Made by a program: the position numbers and the translations under genes. The notes below the pieces were generated by a model, which searched no databases, was not told where the DNA came from, and was given only the letters and a program-made list of their open reading frames with translations. Below, piece after piece: positions 52,505 through 62,149 of a DNA stretch of 64,000 nucleotides. Origin of the DNA: Pseudomonas sp. R76 (GTDB taxonomy: Bacteria > Pseudomonadota > Gammaproteobacteria > Pseudomonadales > Pseudomonadaceae); NCBI RefSeq assembly GCF_009834565.1, contig NZ_CP019428.1, positions 6,200,001-6,264,000 on the forward strand, given 5' to 3'. The stretch's first letter is position 1. Every line of letters starts with the position of its first letter.

Positions 52505-53452
52505 ATGAAAGGTTCACCCTCGTTGTTGTTGGCCGCCATGCTGAGTCTGCCAGTCCTGGCAAACGCTGCAGAACCGGAACAGTGCAAGACCGTTAACTTC
52601 TCCGATGTCGGCTGGACCGACATCACCGTCACTACCGCAACCACCAGCGAAGTCCTCAAGGGCCTCGGCTACAAGCCACGCACCACGATGATCTCGGTGC
52701 CGGTGACGTACAAGTCGCTGGCCGACGGCAAGAACATGGACATCTTCCTCGGCAACTGGATGCCGACCATGGAGAACGACATCAAGCAGTACCGTGATGC
52801 CGGCACCGTGGAAACCGTGCGCGCCAACCTGGAAAACGCCAAGTACACCCTGGCCGTCCCGGAAGCGCTGTACAACAAGGGCCTGAAAGACTTCGCCGAC
52901 ATCGTCAAATTCAAGGATGAACTGGGCGGCAAGATCTACGGCATCGAGCCGGGCAACGACGGCAACCGCACCATCCAGACCCTCATCGACAAAGACGCCT
53001 TCGGCCTGAAAACCGCAGGTTTCAAAGTGGTCGAGTCCAGCGAAGCCGGGATGCTCTCGCAGGTGGAACGCGCCACCAAACGCGACCAGGCCATCGTGTT
53101 CCTCGGCTGGGAACCGCACCCGATGAACACCCGCTTCAAGATGAAGTACCTGACCGGTGGTGACGACTCGTTCGGCCCCAACTACGGCCAGGCCACCATC
53201 TACACCAACGTTCGCAAGGGCTACACCCAGGAATGCAGCAACGTGGGTCAGTTGCTGAAAAACCTGTCGTTCACCTTGAACATGGAAAGCACCCTGATGG
53301 GCAACGTCCTGGACGACAAGATGAAGCCCGACGCCGCGGCGAAAGCCTGGCTGAAGAAGAACCCGCAAGTGCTCGACACCTGGCTGGCCGGTGTGACCAC
53401 CGTCGATGGCAAACCAGGGTTGGAGGCCGTCAAGGAATACCTCGCTAAGTAA
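52505..53452 (+). CDS. cbcX: Choline/betaine/carnitine-binding periplasmic protein CbcX
   Basis: A 315-residue binding protein with a signal peptide (~1-21, ending LANAAEPE). The pattern NFSDVGWTDITVTTATTSEVLKGLGY, FLGNWMPTMENDIKQY, YGIEPGNDGNRTIQ and VFLGWEPHPMNTRF matches ChoX/CbcX, with aromatic residues forming the trimethylammonium cage. It is the first gene of cbcXWV. Transcription is expected from the region with 21-bp repeats. Confidence 0.93.
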   Translation: MKGSPSLLLAAMLSLPVLANAAEPEQCKTVNFSDVGWTDITVTTATTSEVLKGLGYKPRTTMISVPVTYKSLADGKNMDIFLGNWMPTMENDIKQYRDAGTVETVRANLENAKYTLAVPEALYNKGLKDFADIVKFKDELGGKIYGIEPGNDGNRTIQTLIDKDAFGLKTAGFKVVESSEAGMLSQVERATKRDQAIVFLGWEPHPMNTRFKMKYLTGGDDSFGPNYGQATIYTNVRKGYTQECSNVGQLLKNLSFTLNMESTLMGNVLDDKMKPDAAAKAWLKKNPQVLDTWLAGVTTVDGKPGLEAVKEYLAK

Positions 53453-53460
53453 GTGCTGAC

Positions 53461-53484
53461 CCCAGGCCGGTGCGCTGGCCTGGG
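53461..53484 (+). other. Hairpin between cbcX and cbcW
   Basis: CCCAGGCC-GGTGCGCT-GGCCTGGG is a perfect 8-bp stem 8 bp after the cbcX stop. Such a stem protects upstream mRNA and can give the binding protein more expression than the permease. No T-run follows, so it is not a full terminator. Confidence 0.65.
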
Positions 53485-53518
53485 ATGTTTTCCCCTTCGC
53501 ATGTGGACATTCACTACC

Positions 53519-54364
53519 ATGCTGACTGAACAGAAAATCCCACTAGGCCAGTACATCGCTGCCTTCGTCGAATGGTTGACCAAACACGGTGCCAACTATT
53601 TCGACGCAATCGCATCGACCCTGGAAACGATGATCCACGGCGTGACGTTTGCGCTGACCTGGTTCAATCCGCTGGCATTGATCGGTCTGATTGCGCTACT
53701 CGCTCACTTTATTCAACGCAAATGGGGCCTGACTGTTTTTGTCATCGCCTCCTTCCTGCTAATCCTCAACCTGGGGTACTGGCAGGAAACCATGGAAACC
53801 CTCGCGCAGGTGTTGTTCGCCACCCTGGTCTGCGTGGTCATCGGCGTGCCGCTGGGCATTGTTGCCGCGCACAAACCGATGTTCTACACCCTGATGCGGC
53901 CGGTGCTCGATCTGATGCAGACCGTACCGACCTTCGTCTACCTCATCCCTACCCTGACCCTCTTCGGGCTGGGTGTGGTGCCTGGGCTGATCTCCACGGT
54001 GGTGTTCGCGATTGCCGCGCCCATCCGCCTGACTTACCTGGGTATCCGTGATGTGCCGCAAGAGTTGATGGACGCCGGCAAGGCCTTTGGCTGCTCGCGC
54101 CGTCAGTTGCTCTCGCGGATTGAACTGCCCCACGCCATGCCGAGCATTGCCGCCGGCATTACCCAATGCATCATGCTGTCGTTGTCGATGGTGGTGATCG
54201 CGGCCCTGGTGGGCGCCGACGGCCTCGGCAAGCCGGTGGTCAACGCGCTGAACACCGCTGACATCGCCTTGGGCTTTGAAGCTGGCCTGGCAATCGTGTT
54301 GCTGGCCATCATGCTCGACCGCATCTGCAAACAACCCGACGCCAAAGTAGGGGGTGATGCATGA
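53519..54364 (+). CDS. cbcW: Quaternary-amine ABC transporter permease CbcW
   Basis: A 281-residue membrane protein with about six helices and the permease EAA motif (MDAGKAFGCSRRQLLSRIELPHAMPSIAAG). ATG 53519 begins MLTEQKIPLGQYIAAFVEWL; ATG 53501 in the same frame is possible. It overlaps cbcV by 4 bp (ATGA). Confidence 0.92.
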   Translation: MLTEQKIPLGQYIAAFVEWLTKHGANYFDAIASTLETMIHGVTFALTWFNPLALIGLIALLAHFIQRKWGLTVFVIASFLLILNLGYWQETMETLAQVLFATLVCVVIGVPLGIVAAHKPMFYTLMRPVLDLMQTVPTFVYLIPTLTLFGLGVVPGLISTVVFAIAAPIRLTYLGIRDVPQELMDAGKAFGCSRRQLLSRIELPHAMPSIAAGITQCIMLSLSMVVIAALVGADGLGKPVVNALNTADIALGFEAGLAIVLLAIMLDRICKQPDAKVGGDA

Positions 54365-55542
54365 GCATTATCCGATTCGACAATGTCGATGTGATCTTCT
54401 CCAAAGACCCGCGCGAGGCACTCAAGCTGCTCGACCAGGGCATGCACCGCAACGAGATCCTGAAAAAGACCGGGCAGATTGTCGGCGTTGAAAAAGCCAG
54501 CCTGGACATCGAAAAAGGCGAGATCTGCGTGCTCATGGGCCTGTCGGGCTCGGGCAAGTCGAGCTTGCTGCGCTGCATCAACGGCCTCAACACCGTCAGC
54601 CGTGGCCAGCTGTTTGTGGAGCACGAAGGGCGCCAGATCGACATCGCATCGTGCACGCCTGCCGAGCTGAAGATGATGCGCACCAAGCGTATCGCCATGG
54701 TGTTCCAGAAGTTCGCCCTGATGCCTTGGCTGACGGTGCGCGAGAACATCAGCTTCGGCCTGGAAATGCAGGGCCGCCCGGAGAAAGAACGGCGCAAGCT
54801 GGTGGACGAGAAACTTGAACTGGTGGGCCTGGCCCAATGGCGTAACAAGAAGCCGGACGAGCTGTCCGGCGGCATGCAGCAGCGCGTCGGCCTGGCCCGC
54901 GCGTTGGCGATGGACGCCGATATCCTGCTGATGGACGAACCTTTCTCCGCCCTCGACCCGCTGATCCGCCAAGGCCTGCAAGATGAATTGCTGGAGCTGC
55001 AACGCAAGCTGAGCAAGACCATTGTGTTCGTGAGCCACGACCTGGATGAGGCGCTCAAATTGGGTAGCCGCATTGCGATCATGAAAGACGGCAAGATCAT
55101 CCAGTACAGCGTGCCGGAAGAGATCGTGCTGAACCCGGCGGACGACTATGTGCGCACCTTCGTCGCCCACACCAACCCGCTGAACGTACTGTGCGGTCGC
55201 AGCCTGATGCGCACCCTGGACAACTGCAAACGCATCAACGGTTCAGTGTGCCTCGATCCTGGTGGCGATTCGTGGCTGGACCTGGCCGAAGGCAACACCA
55301 TCCAGGGCGCTCGCCAGAATGGCGCGGTGCTGAACCTGCAGAACTGGGCGCCAGGGCAAGCGGTAGAAGGCCTGGGCCGGGTGCCGACGCTGGTGGATTC
55401 GAATATCGGCATGCGCGATGCATTGCAGATTCGTTATCACACCGGGAACAAGTTGGTGCTGCATGACAGCAACAATAAGGTGGTGGGGATCTTGGGCGAC
55501 AGTGAGCTTTACCACGCGCTGCTGGGCAAGAACCTGGGCTAA
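54361..55542 (+). CDS. cbcV: Quaternary-amine ABC transporter ATPase CbcV
   Basis: A 393-residue ATPase of the ProV/OpuAA family with Walker A GLSGSGKSS, signature LSGGMQQRVGLARAL, Walker B ILLMDEPFSALDP and H-loop VSHD. The C-terminal ~120 residues (after ADDYVRTFVAHTNPLNVL) correspond to the tail where osmoregulated relatives have CBS domains; only a weakly similar region (VVGILGDSELYHALL) is seen. It energises uptake of choline, betaine and carnitine through CbcW with CbcX or CaiX. Confidence 0.93.
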   Translation: MSIIRFDNVDVIFSKDPREALKLLDQGMHRNEILKKTGQIVGVEKASLDIEKGEICVLMGLSGSGKSSLLRCINGLNTVSRGQLFVEHEGRQIDIASCTPAELKMMRTKRIAMVFQKFALMPWLTVRENISFGLEMQGRPEKERRKLVDEKLELVGLAQWRNKKPDELSGGMQQRVGLARALAMDADILLMDEPFSALDPLIRQGLQDELLELQRKLSKTIVFVSHDLDEALKLGSRIAIMKDGKIIQYSVPEEIVLNPADDYVRTFVAHTNPLNVLCGRSLMRTLDNCKRINGSVCLDPGGDSWLDLAEGNTIQGARQNGAVLNLQNWAPGQAVEGLGRVPTLVDSNIGMRDALQIRYHTGNKLVLHDSNNKVVGILGDSELYHALLGKNLG

Positions 55543-55560
55543 GGCTCCCACATTTGATCT

Positions 55561-55590
55561 TGATCGTTCCCACGCTCTGCGTGGGAATGA
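55561..55590. repeat. GTTCCCACG-family palindrome (single unit)
   Basis: TGATCGTTCCCACGCTCTGCGTGGGAATGATCA (in two halves) lies between the convergent cbcV and betT genes. Confidence 0.75.
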
Positions 55591-55607
55591 TCATTCAAGC
55601 CCGACTA

Positions 55608-57599
55608 TCAGCTATAGACACGGCCAAGGAGCTGCCGATGGCTTTCAAACTGATCGAGCACGTCCCGGGTGATCTGTTCCTGGGCAAAGCCCATCAGGTC
55701 GTATTCTTGAGGCCCGTTGTGCAGGTAGACCTCGGCCCGGTAGTAACGTGTGCGCTCTTCTTCGGGCAAGTCGCTCGGTGCCGACGAGTAAGCATCCAGG
55801 CTCACTTCATAGACAAACGGGTTGCCCTCTTCCATCTCGATACGCACACCGATGCAACGCTTGGATTTGCCCAGCAGGGTCTGCACCTCCAGCCCCTGGT
55901 CACGCAGCGCCGTCGCCGCTTCTTCCAGCGCAGGCGTGACGTGCTTGTCCATAAAGCGTTGCACGGTGCCCTGGCTCGGTTGCAGGTCCAGCGCGGTCAG
56001 ACGCTCGCTGAAACCACGACGGCCACGCTCGGCCAATTGCGCCTGCTCCTGTTCGATGGCGACGTCCTGGCGCATGGCCTTGTGCAAACCGAACATAAAG
56101 AAAATCAGCACCACCGAGAACGGCAGCCCCGCCAGCACCACCATGGTTTGCATGGCTTCGAAGTTACCGGCGAACAACAGGCCGATGGTCACCAGGGTGA
56201 TCACCGCCGACCAGAAGATTCGCAACCAGTGCGGCGCATCTTCATCGACGTTGCCGCCTTTGCAGGAAAGGTTGGCCATCATCACCGCGCCGGAATCCGC
56301 CGGGGTCAGGAACAGCACAAAGCCCACGAAGATCGACACGCCGATCACGATTTTCGACGCCGGGTAATGCTCCAGCAATTGGTAGATGGCCATCGACGGT
56401 TGTTCCAGCGCCGTCTTGCCCAGCTCCACAGCACCGTGGTTCAGCACCAGGTCCAGCGCCGAGTTACCGAAGATCGACAACCACGCCAAGGTGAAGCCCA
56501 GCGGGATCAGCAGCACGCCGGCCACCAGTTCACGCACGGTGCGACCACGGGAAATACGCGCGATGAACATGCCCACGAATGGCGCCCAGGAAATCCACCA
56601 GGCCCAGTAGAACAGGGTCCACAGGCCCATCCAGCGCTCGGTCTTGTCGGCGTCGCCTTCGTACACATAGAGGTCGAAGGTTTTCAGCACCAGGCCATTC
56701 ATGTAGTCGCCGATGTTCTGCACAAAGCCGTTGAGCAAGTGCAGGGTCGGGCCGAACAACAGCACGAAGATCAGCAAGCCGCTGAACAGCACGATGTTGA
56801 GGTTGGACAGGCGGCGAATGCCGTTTTCCACACCCGACACGGCGGCGATGGTCGCCACGGTGCTCATCACGATGATCACGATCAGCAGGTTGGTGTTGCT
56901 GTGCTGCATGCCGAACAGGTTTTCAAGCCCCGACGACACTTGCATCGCGCCAATCCCCAGGTTCGTCACCAGGCCGAGCAAGGTCACGAACATGCCGAAA
57001 CCGTCCACCGCGTGGCCGGCCGCGCCTTTCACCCAACGCTCGCCCACCAGCGGGTACAGCGCCGAACGCAAGGCCAGCGGCTGGTTATGCCGGTAGGCGA
57101 AATACGCCACGGCCAGGCCGACCAGGGCGTAGATCGCCCAGCCGTGCAGGCCCCAGTGCAGGAAGGTCAGTTGCAGCGCCTGGCGTGCAGCCATGTTGCT
57201 GGCGGCCGCGCCTTCGGGCGGGTTGAAGTAGTGGTCCAAAGGCTCCGACGCGCCGAAGTACAGCAGCGAGATGCCGATGCCCGACGAGAACAACATGCCG
57301 GCCCAGGCGCCGTAGCTGAAGTCCGGGGTGTCGTCCTTGCTGCCCAGTTTCAATTTACCGTAGGACGAAAACGCCAGGCCGACCACAAACACCAGGTAAG
57401 CGGCGATGACCACCATGTAGTACCAGCCGAAACTTTTCGACAGCCAGGCTTGTGCTACGCCAAGCATGCGCCCGGCCTCCTGCGGGGCGATGATCAGAAT
57501 GGCGGTCAACAACAGAATGAGCGCGGTGGAGGTGTAGAACACCCAACCGTTGACCCGAACCTTTTCCGGCGGGGTCTTTATAAGAGAGGCAGAACTCAT
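55608..57599 (-). CDS. betT: Choline transporter BetT (BCCT family)
   Basis: A 663-residue secondary transporter with about 12 hydrophobic helices (first ~18-38, VFYTSTALILLLTAILII) and the BCCT signature WGLHGWAIYALVGLAVAYFAYR. The cytoplasmic C-terminal extension (~510-663) is the long osmosensory tail of BetT-type carriers. ATG 57599 (MSSASLIK) has GGAG 10 bp upstream. It is divergent from betI-betB-betA over the BetI operator. It imports choline using the proton or sodium gradient. Confidence 0.93.
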   Translation of the reverse strand: MSSASLIKTPPEKVRVNGWVFYTSTALILLLTAILIIAPQEAGRMLGVAQAWLSKSFGWYYMVVIAAYLVFVVGLAFSSYGKLKLGSKDDTPDFSYGAWAGMLFSSGIGISLLYFGASEPLDHYFNPPEGAAASNMAARQALQLTFLHWGLHGWAIYALVGLAVAYFAYRHNQPLALRSALYPLVGERWVKGAAGHAVDGFGMFVTLLGLVTNLGIGAMQVSSGLENLFGMQHSNTNLLIVIIVMSTVATIAAVSGVENGIRRLSNLNIVLFSGLLIFVLLFGPTLHLLNGFVQNIGDYMNGLVLKTFDLYVYEGDADKTERWMGLWTLFYWAWWISWAPFVGMFIARISRGRTVRELVAGVLLIPLGFTLAWLSIFGNSALDLVLNHGAVELGKTALEQPSMAIYQLLEHYPASKIVIGVSIFVGFVLFLTPADSGAVMMANLSCKGGNVDEDAPHWLRIFWSAVITLVTIGLLFAGNFEAMQTMVVLAGLPFSVVLIFFMFGLHKAMRQDVAIEQEQAQLAERGRRGFSERLTALDLQPSQGTVQRFMDKHVTPALEEAATALRDQGLEVQTLLGKSKRCIGVRIEMEEGNPFVYEVSLDAYSSAPSDLPEEERTRYYRAEVYLHNGPQEYDLMGFAQEQITRDVLDQFESHRQLLGRVYS

Positions 57600-57933
57600 G
57601 GCGCAGATGCTCCGGGCAGTGCGAGAGAGAAACACAAGGCAACGGTTATCCCGGGACATCGATTTTTCGGCAGTCGACGGACGGGTGTTATAAAGACACC
57701 CCGAAAATTCTTGAGCCGCGCCGAAGCAGTGGCCAGGCCCTGATACGGCCTGTTTCAAGGGTTTTTGCAGGTGTCAGTGGTTGCCGCTCACAGGTAGGAA
57801 ATATCTGTAGGTAGCGACCATTTGTCGCAGATCTTATTCTTTGTTGATTGAACGTTCAATCAAAACAAAATAGACTGGCCATCAAGCCGACGGACGTTTA
57901 TCGCCCATCGGCAGGCCTAAGGAGAGGTGCTAC
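57600..57933. promoter_or_regulatory. Divergent promoter region of betT and betIBA
   Basis: A 334-bp gap. It holds the BetI palindrome at 57844-57863 and the betI ribosome binding site AAGGAGAGG. A pyrimidine-rich stretch follows the betT start, and no gene is present. Confidence 0.7.
57844..57863. promoter_or_regulatory. BetI operator (perfect palindrome)
   Basis: TTGATTGAACGTTCAATCAA is a perfect 20-bp palindrome with the ATTGAACGTTCAAT core of bet operators. It is 71 bp before betI and 245 bp before betT, so BetI should repress both directions until choline is present. Confidence 0.9.
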
Positions 57934-58527
57934 ATGCCCAAGGTCGGTATGCAACCCATACGCCGCCAGCAGTTGATCGAAGCCACCTTGACGGCCATCG
58001 ATCAGGTCGGAATGGGAGATGCCAGCATTGCGCTGATCGCCCGTTTGGCCGGCGTCTCGAACGGCATCATCAGTCACTACTTTCAGGACAAGAACGGCCT
58101 GATCGCCGCAACGATGCGGTACTTGATGAATGTGCTGATCGAGAACGTCCACGAACGCAGGCTTGCGCTGAAGGACTACAGCCCACGGGCGCACCTTCGG
58201 GTGATCATCGAGGGCAACTTCGACGCCAGCCAAGTCAACGGACCGGCAATGAAAACCTGGCTGGCCTTCTGGGCCACCAGCATGCATCACCCGTCATTGC
58301 ACAGGTTGCAGCGGATCAACGATCAACGTCTGTATTCCAACCTGTGCTGCCAGTTCCGCCGAGTGCTACCGCTGCCGCACGCACGCAAAGCAGCCAGAGG
58401 CCTGGCGGCCCTGATCGACGGTTTGTGGTTGCGCGGCGCCCTGTCGGGAGACGCTTTCGACACGGAGCAGGCGCAACGGATCGCTTACGAATACATGGAT
58501 TTCCAATTGGCCAAGCAGGTGAGTTAG
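57934..58527 (+). CDS. betI: Choline-responsive TetR-family repressor BetI
   Basis: A 197-residue repressor with an N-terminal HTH (~8-54; [41 protein letters not shown]) and a C-terminal ligand domain (~80-195; [43 protein letters not shown]). The first gene of betIBA; a palindromic operator lies just upstream. Confidence 0.95.
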   Translation: MPKVGMQPIRRQQLIEATLTAIDQVGMGDASIALIARLAGVSNGIISHYFQDKNGLIAATMRYLMNVLIENVHERRLALKDYSPRAHLRVIIEGNFDASQVNGPAMKTWLAFWATSMHHPSLHRLQRINDQRLYSNLCCQFRRVLPLPHARKAARGLAALIDGLWLRGALSGDAFDTEQAQRIAYEYMDFQLAKQVS

Positions 58528-58637
58528 AGCACACATAAACGCTCAACCCCTGAACGTCTGCCGCTCAGTGTTGCCAGAAACCCCATGGCCCACTTTCGGC
58601 GGGTAACGCCAACCACTTATGCACTTGCGAGGACTTT

Positions 58638-60110
58638 ATGGCCCGTTTCGAACTGCAAAAACTCTACATTGACGGCGGCTACAGCGACGCTGGCAGCGAT
58701 GCCACCTTCGAAGCCATCAACCCGGCTAACGGTGAAGTTCTCGCCCAAGTGCAACGTGCTACCAAAGATGACGTTGAACGTGCCGTGGTCAGCGCCGAAA
58801 AAGGCCAGAAAATCTGGGCCGCCATGACCGCCATGGAGCGTTCGCGCATCCTGCGTCGTGCCGTCGACATCCTGCGTGAGCGCAACGATGAGCTGGCCGC
58901 GCTGGAAACCCTGGACACCGGTAAAGCCTTCTCCGAAACCCAATACGTCGACATCGTCACCGGTGCAGACGTGCTGGAATACTACGCAGGCCTGGTGCCA
59001 GCCATCGAAGGCGAGCAGATCCCACTGCGCGACACCTCGTTCGTCTACACCCGCCGCGAGCCGCTGGGCGTGGTGGCCGGTATCGGCGCGTGGAACTACC
59101 CGATCCAGATCGCCCTGTGGAAATCCGCACCGGCCCTGGCTGCTGGTAACGCGATGATCTTCAAACCAAGCGAAGTCACCTCGCTGACCACCCTGAAACT
59201 GGCCGAGATCTACACCGAAGCCGGCGTTCCGGCTGGCGTGTTCAACGTATTGACCGGCAGCGGCCGTGAAGTCGGCACCTGGCTGACCGAGCACCCGCGC
59301 ATCGAGAAAGTCTCGTTCACCGGCGGCACCGACACCGGCAAGAAGGTAATGGCCAGCGCTTCCAGCTCTTCGCTTAAAGAAGTGACCATGGAACTGGGCG
59401 GCAAGTCGCCGCTGATCGTGTTCGAAGACGCCGACCTGGATCGCGCGGCCGACATCGCGATGATGGCCAACTTCTACAGCTCCGGCCAGGTCTGCACCAA
59501 CGGCACTCGCGTGTTCGTACCTAAACACCTGCAGGCAGCCTTCGAAGCCAAGATCGTTGAGCGTGTTGCGCGCATTCGCGTCGGCAACCCGCAGGACGAA
59601 AACACCAACTTCGGCCCGCTGGTCAGCTTCGCCCACATGGAAAGCGTGCTGGGTTACATCGCCAAAGGTAAAGAAGAAGGCGCCCGCGTACTGTGCGGCG
59701 GCGACCGTCTGACCGACGGCGACTTCGCCAAAGGCGCCTTTGTTGCCCCAACCGTGTTCACCGACTGCACCGACGAAATGACCATCGTCCGTGAAGAAAT
59801 CTTCGGCCCAGTGATGAGCATCCTCACTTACGAGACCGAAGAAGAAGTGATCCGCCGCGCCAACGACACCGACTTCGGCCTGGCCGCAGGTCTTGTGACC
59901 AAGGACCTGAACCGCGCTCACCGCGTGATTCATCAGCTGGAAGCAGGTATCTGCTGGATCAACGCGTGGGGCGAGTCCGACGCGAAGATGCCGGTGGGTG
60001 GCTACAAGCAGTCGGGCGTTGGCCGTGAGAACGGCATCAGCTCGCTGAACAACTTCACCCGCATCAAATCGGTACAGGTAGAGCTGGGCGACTACGCCTC
60101 GGTGTTCTAA
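58638..60110 (+). CDS. betB: Betaine aldehyde dehydrogenase
   Basis: A 490-residue NAD(P)-dependent aldehyde dehydrogenase. The catalytic glutamate is in [11 protein letters not shown] (~252) and the cysteine in [13 protein letters not shown] (~286), with the N-terminal NAD region PWNYP-like [11 protein letters not shown]. It oxidises betaine aldehyde to glycine betaine. It is 110 bp after betI. Confidence 0.97.
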   Translation: MARFELQKLYIDGGYSDAGSDATFEAINPANGEVLAQVQRATKDDVERAVVSAEKGQKIWAAMTAMERSRILRRAVDILRERNDELAALETLDTGKAFSETQYVDIVTGADVLEYYAGLVPAIEGEQIPLRDTSFVYTRREPLGVVAGIGAWNYPIQIALWKSAPALAAGNAMIFKPSEVTSLTTLKLAEIYTEAGVPAGVFNVLTGSGREVGTWLTEHPRIEKVSFTGGTDTGKKVMASASSSSLKEVTMELGGKSPLIVFEDADLDRAADIAMMANFYSSGQVCTNGTRVFVPKHLQAAFEAKIVERVARIRVGNPQDENTNFGPLVSFAHMESVLGYIAKGKEEGARVLCGGDRLTDGDFAKGAFVAPTVFTDCTDEMTIVREEIFGPVMSILTYETEEEVIRRANDTDFGLAAGLVTKDLNRAHRVIHQLEAGICWINAWGESDAKMPVGGYKQSGVGRENGISSLNNFTRIKSVQVELGDYASVF

Positions 60111-60143
60111 CACCTGAGTGTTGTGTTGCCTGCGAGGCCGCTA

Positions 60144-60223
60144 TCGCAGGCGAGCCAGCTCCCACATTTGGAATGCATTTCCCTGTGGGAGCCGGGCTTG
60201 CCCGCGATGAGGCCCGACCTGAC
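60144..60223. repeat. REP-type repeat between betB and betA (copy 1)
   Basis: An 80-bp REP doublet ending GATGAGGCCCGACCTGAC. It is nearly identical to the copy after betA at 61973-62051, including the spacer TGGAATGCATTT. Confidence 0.9.
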
Positions 60224-60246
60224 CATCTCAAAAGAGGGTGCATCCA

Positions 60247-61950
60247 ATGTCCCAAGAATACGATTACATCATTGTGGGTGCCGGCTCCGCCGGTAACACC
60301 CTGGCGACCCGTCTGACCGAAGACGAAGGCGTCACCGTCCTGCTGCTGGAAGCCGGCGGCCCGGACTACCGTCTGGATTTCCGTACCCAAATGCCGGCCG
60401 CGCTGGCATTCCCGCTGCAGGGCCGCCGCTACAACTGGGCCTACGAGACCGACCCGGAGCCACACATGGACGGCCGCCGGATGGAATGCGGTCGCGGCAA
60501 GGGCCTCGGCGGTTCCTCGCTGATCAACGGCATGTGCTACATCCGTGGCAACGCCATGGACTACGACAACTGGTCGAAACTGCCAGGTCTGGAAGACTGG
60601 ACTTACCTCGACTGCCTGCCGTATTTCCGTAAAGCCGAAACCCGCGACATCGGCCCGAACGACTACCACGGTGGCGACGGCCCGGTCAGCGTGACCACGC
60701 CTAAAGCCGGCAACAACCCGCTGTTCCACGCCATGGTTGAAGCCGGTGTACAAGCCGGTTACCCGCGTACCGACGACCTGAACGGCTACCAGCAAGAAGG
60801 CTTCGGCCCGATGGACCGCACCGTCACGCCTAAAGGCCGTCGCGCCAGCACCGCACGCGGTTACCTGGACACGGCTAAAAAGCGTTCGACCCTGACCATC
60901 GTCACCCACGCCCTCACCGACAAAGTGTTGTTTGAAGGCAAGCGTGCCGTTGGCGTGCGTTACCTGATCGGCGCCGCCGAAGAGCGCGTTGAAGCCCGCG
61001 CGCGCAAAGAAGTATTGGTGTGCAGCGGCGCAATCGCTTCGCCACAACTGCTGCAACGCTCCGGTGTTGGCCCGGCCAAACTGCTGGAAAGCCTCGACAT
61101 CCCGGTGGTCCACGACCTGCCAGGCGTCGGCGAAAACCTGCAGGACCACCTTGAGCTGTACCTGCAATACGCTTGCACTCAGCCAGTGTCGCTGTACCCG
61201 TCGCTGCTCTGGTACAACCAGCCGGCCATCGGTGCCGAATGGCTGTTCAACGGCACCGGCATCGGCGCCAGCAACCAGTTCGAAGCGGGCGGTTTTATCC
61301 GTACCCGTGAAGAATTCGATTGGCCGAACATCCAGTACCACTTCCTGCCGGTCGCGATTAACTACAACGGCAGCAACGGTGTGAAAGAGCACGGTTTCCA
61401 GGCGCACATGGGTTCCATGCGTTCGCCAAGCCGTGGCCGCCTGCAATTGAAGTCGAAGAACCCACGGGACTACCCGAGCATCCTCTTCAACTACATGTCC
61501 ACCGAGCAGGACTGGCAGGAGTTCCGCGACGGCATCCGCCTGACCCGTGAAATCATGCAGCAGCCGGCGCTGGATCAATACCGTGGCCGCGAAATCAGCC
61601 CGGGTATTGAAGTGCAAACCGATGAACAGCTCGACAAGTTCATCCGTGAGCACGCCGAGACCGCGTTCCACCCGTCCTGCTCGTGCAAGATGGGCACCGA
61701 CGAGATGGCTGTAGTGGATGGCGAAGGCCGCGTGCATGGCATGCAAGGTCTGCGCGTTGTGGATGCGTCGATCATGCCGATCATCACCACCGGCAACCTG
61801 AACGCGCCGACGATCATGATCGCCGAGAAAATCGCCGACAAGATCCGTGGCCGCAAGCCGCTGCCGCGCAGCACCGCCGACTACTACGTCGCCGGCGATG
61901 CGCCAGTGCGTGGCAAGCCAATGCGTGAAGTCGGCCCTACCGCGCAGTAA
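60247..61950 (+). CDS. betA: Choline dehydrogenase
   Basis: A 567-residue GMC-family flavoenzyme: FAD motif [19 protein letters not shown] at the N-terminus, [20 protein letters not shown], and the active-site His region [10 protein letters not shown] near residue 470. It oxidises choline to betaine aldehyde at the membrane. ATG 60247 has GAGGG upstream; the GTG three codons earlier is less likely. Confidence 0.97.
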   Translation: MSQEYDYIIVGAGSAGNTLATRLTEDEGVTVLLLEAGGPDYRLDFRTQMPAALAFPLQGRRYNWAYETDPEPHMDGRRMECGRGKGLGGSSLINGMCYIRGNAMDYDNWSKLPGLEDWTYLDCLPYFRKAETRDIGPNDYHGGDGPVSVTTPKAGNNPLFHAMVEAGVQAGYPRTDDLNGYQQEGFGPMDRTVTPKGRRASTARGYLDTAKKRSTLTIVTHALTDKVLFEGKRAVGVRYLIGAAEERVEARARKEVLVCSGAIASPQLLQRSGVGPAKLLESLDIPVVHDLPGVGENLQDHLELYLQYACTQPVSLYPSLLWYNQPAIGAEWLFNGTGIGASNQFEAGGFIRTREEFDWPNIQYHFLPVAINYNGSNGVKEHGFQAHMGSMRSPSRGRLQLKSKNPRDYPSILFNYMSTEQDWQEFRDGIRLTREIMQQPALDQYRGREISPGIEVQTDEQLDKFIREHAETAFHPSCSCKMGTDEMAVVDGEGRVHGMQGLRVVDASIMPIITTGNLNAPTIMIAEKIADKIRGRKPLPRSTADYYVAGDAPVRGKPMREVGPTAQ

Positions 61951-61972
61951 CTGATACACCGCGGTGATCCCA

Positions 61973-62051
61973 TCGCAGGCAAGCCAGCTCCCACATTGGA
62001 ATGCATTTCAATGTGGGAGCCGGGCTTGCCCGCGATGAGGCCCGATCTGAC
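61973..62051. repeat. REP-type repeat after betA (copy 2)
   Basis: It matches copy 1 at 60144 over about 79 bp with roughly five differences, in the same orientation. Confidence 0.9.
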
Positions 62052-62149
62052 ACTGCAAAACCCCTCTCCTACACTTTCCTTGATCAGCTCCCCAGCCCAG
62101 GCCTACTCTGTTCGCCTGCCCGCGATGAGCCGCCCACAAGGAAGGCCCC

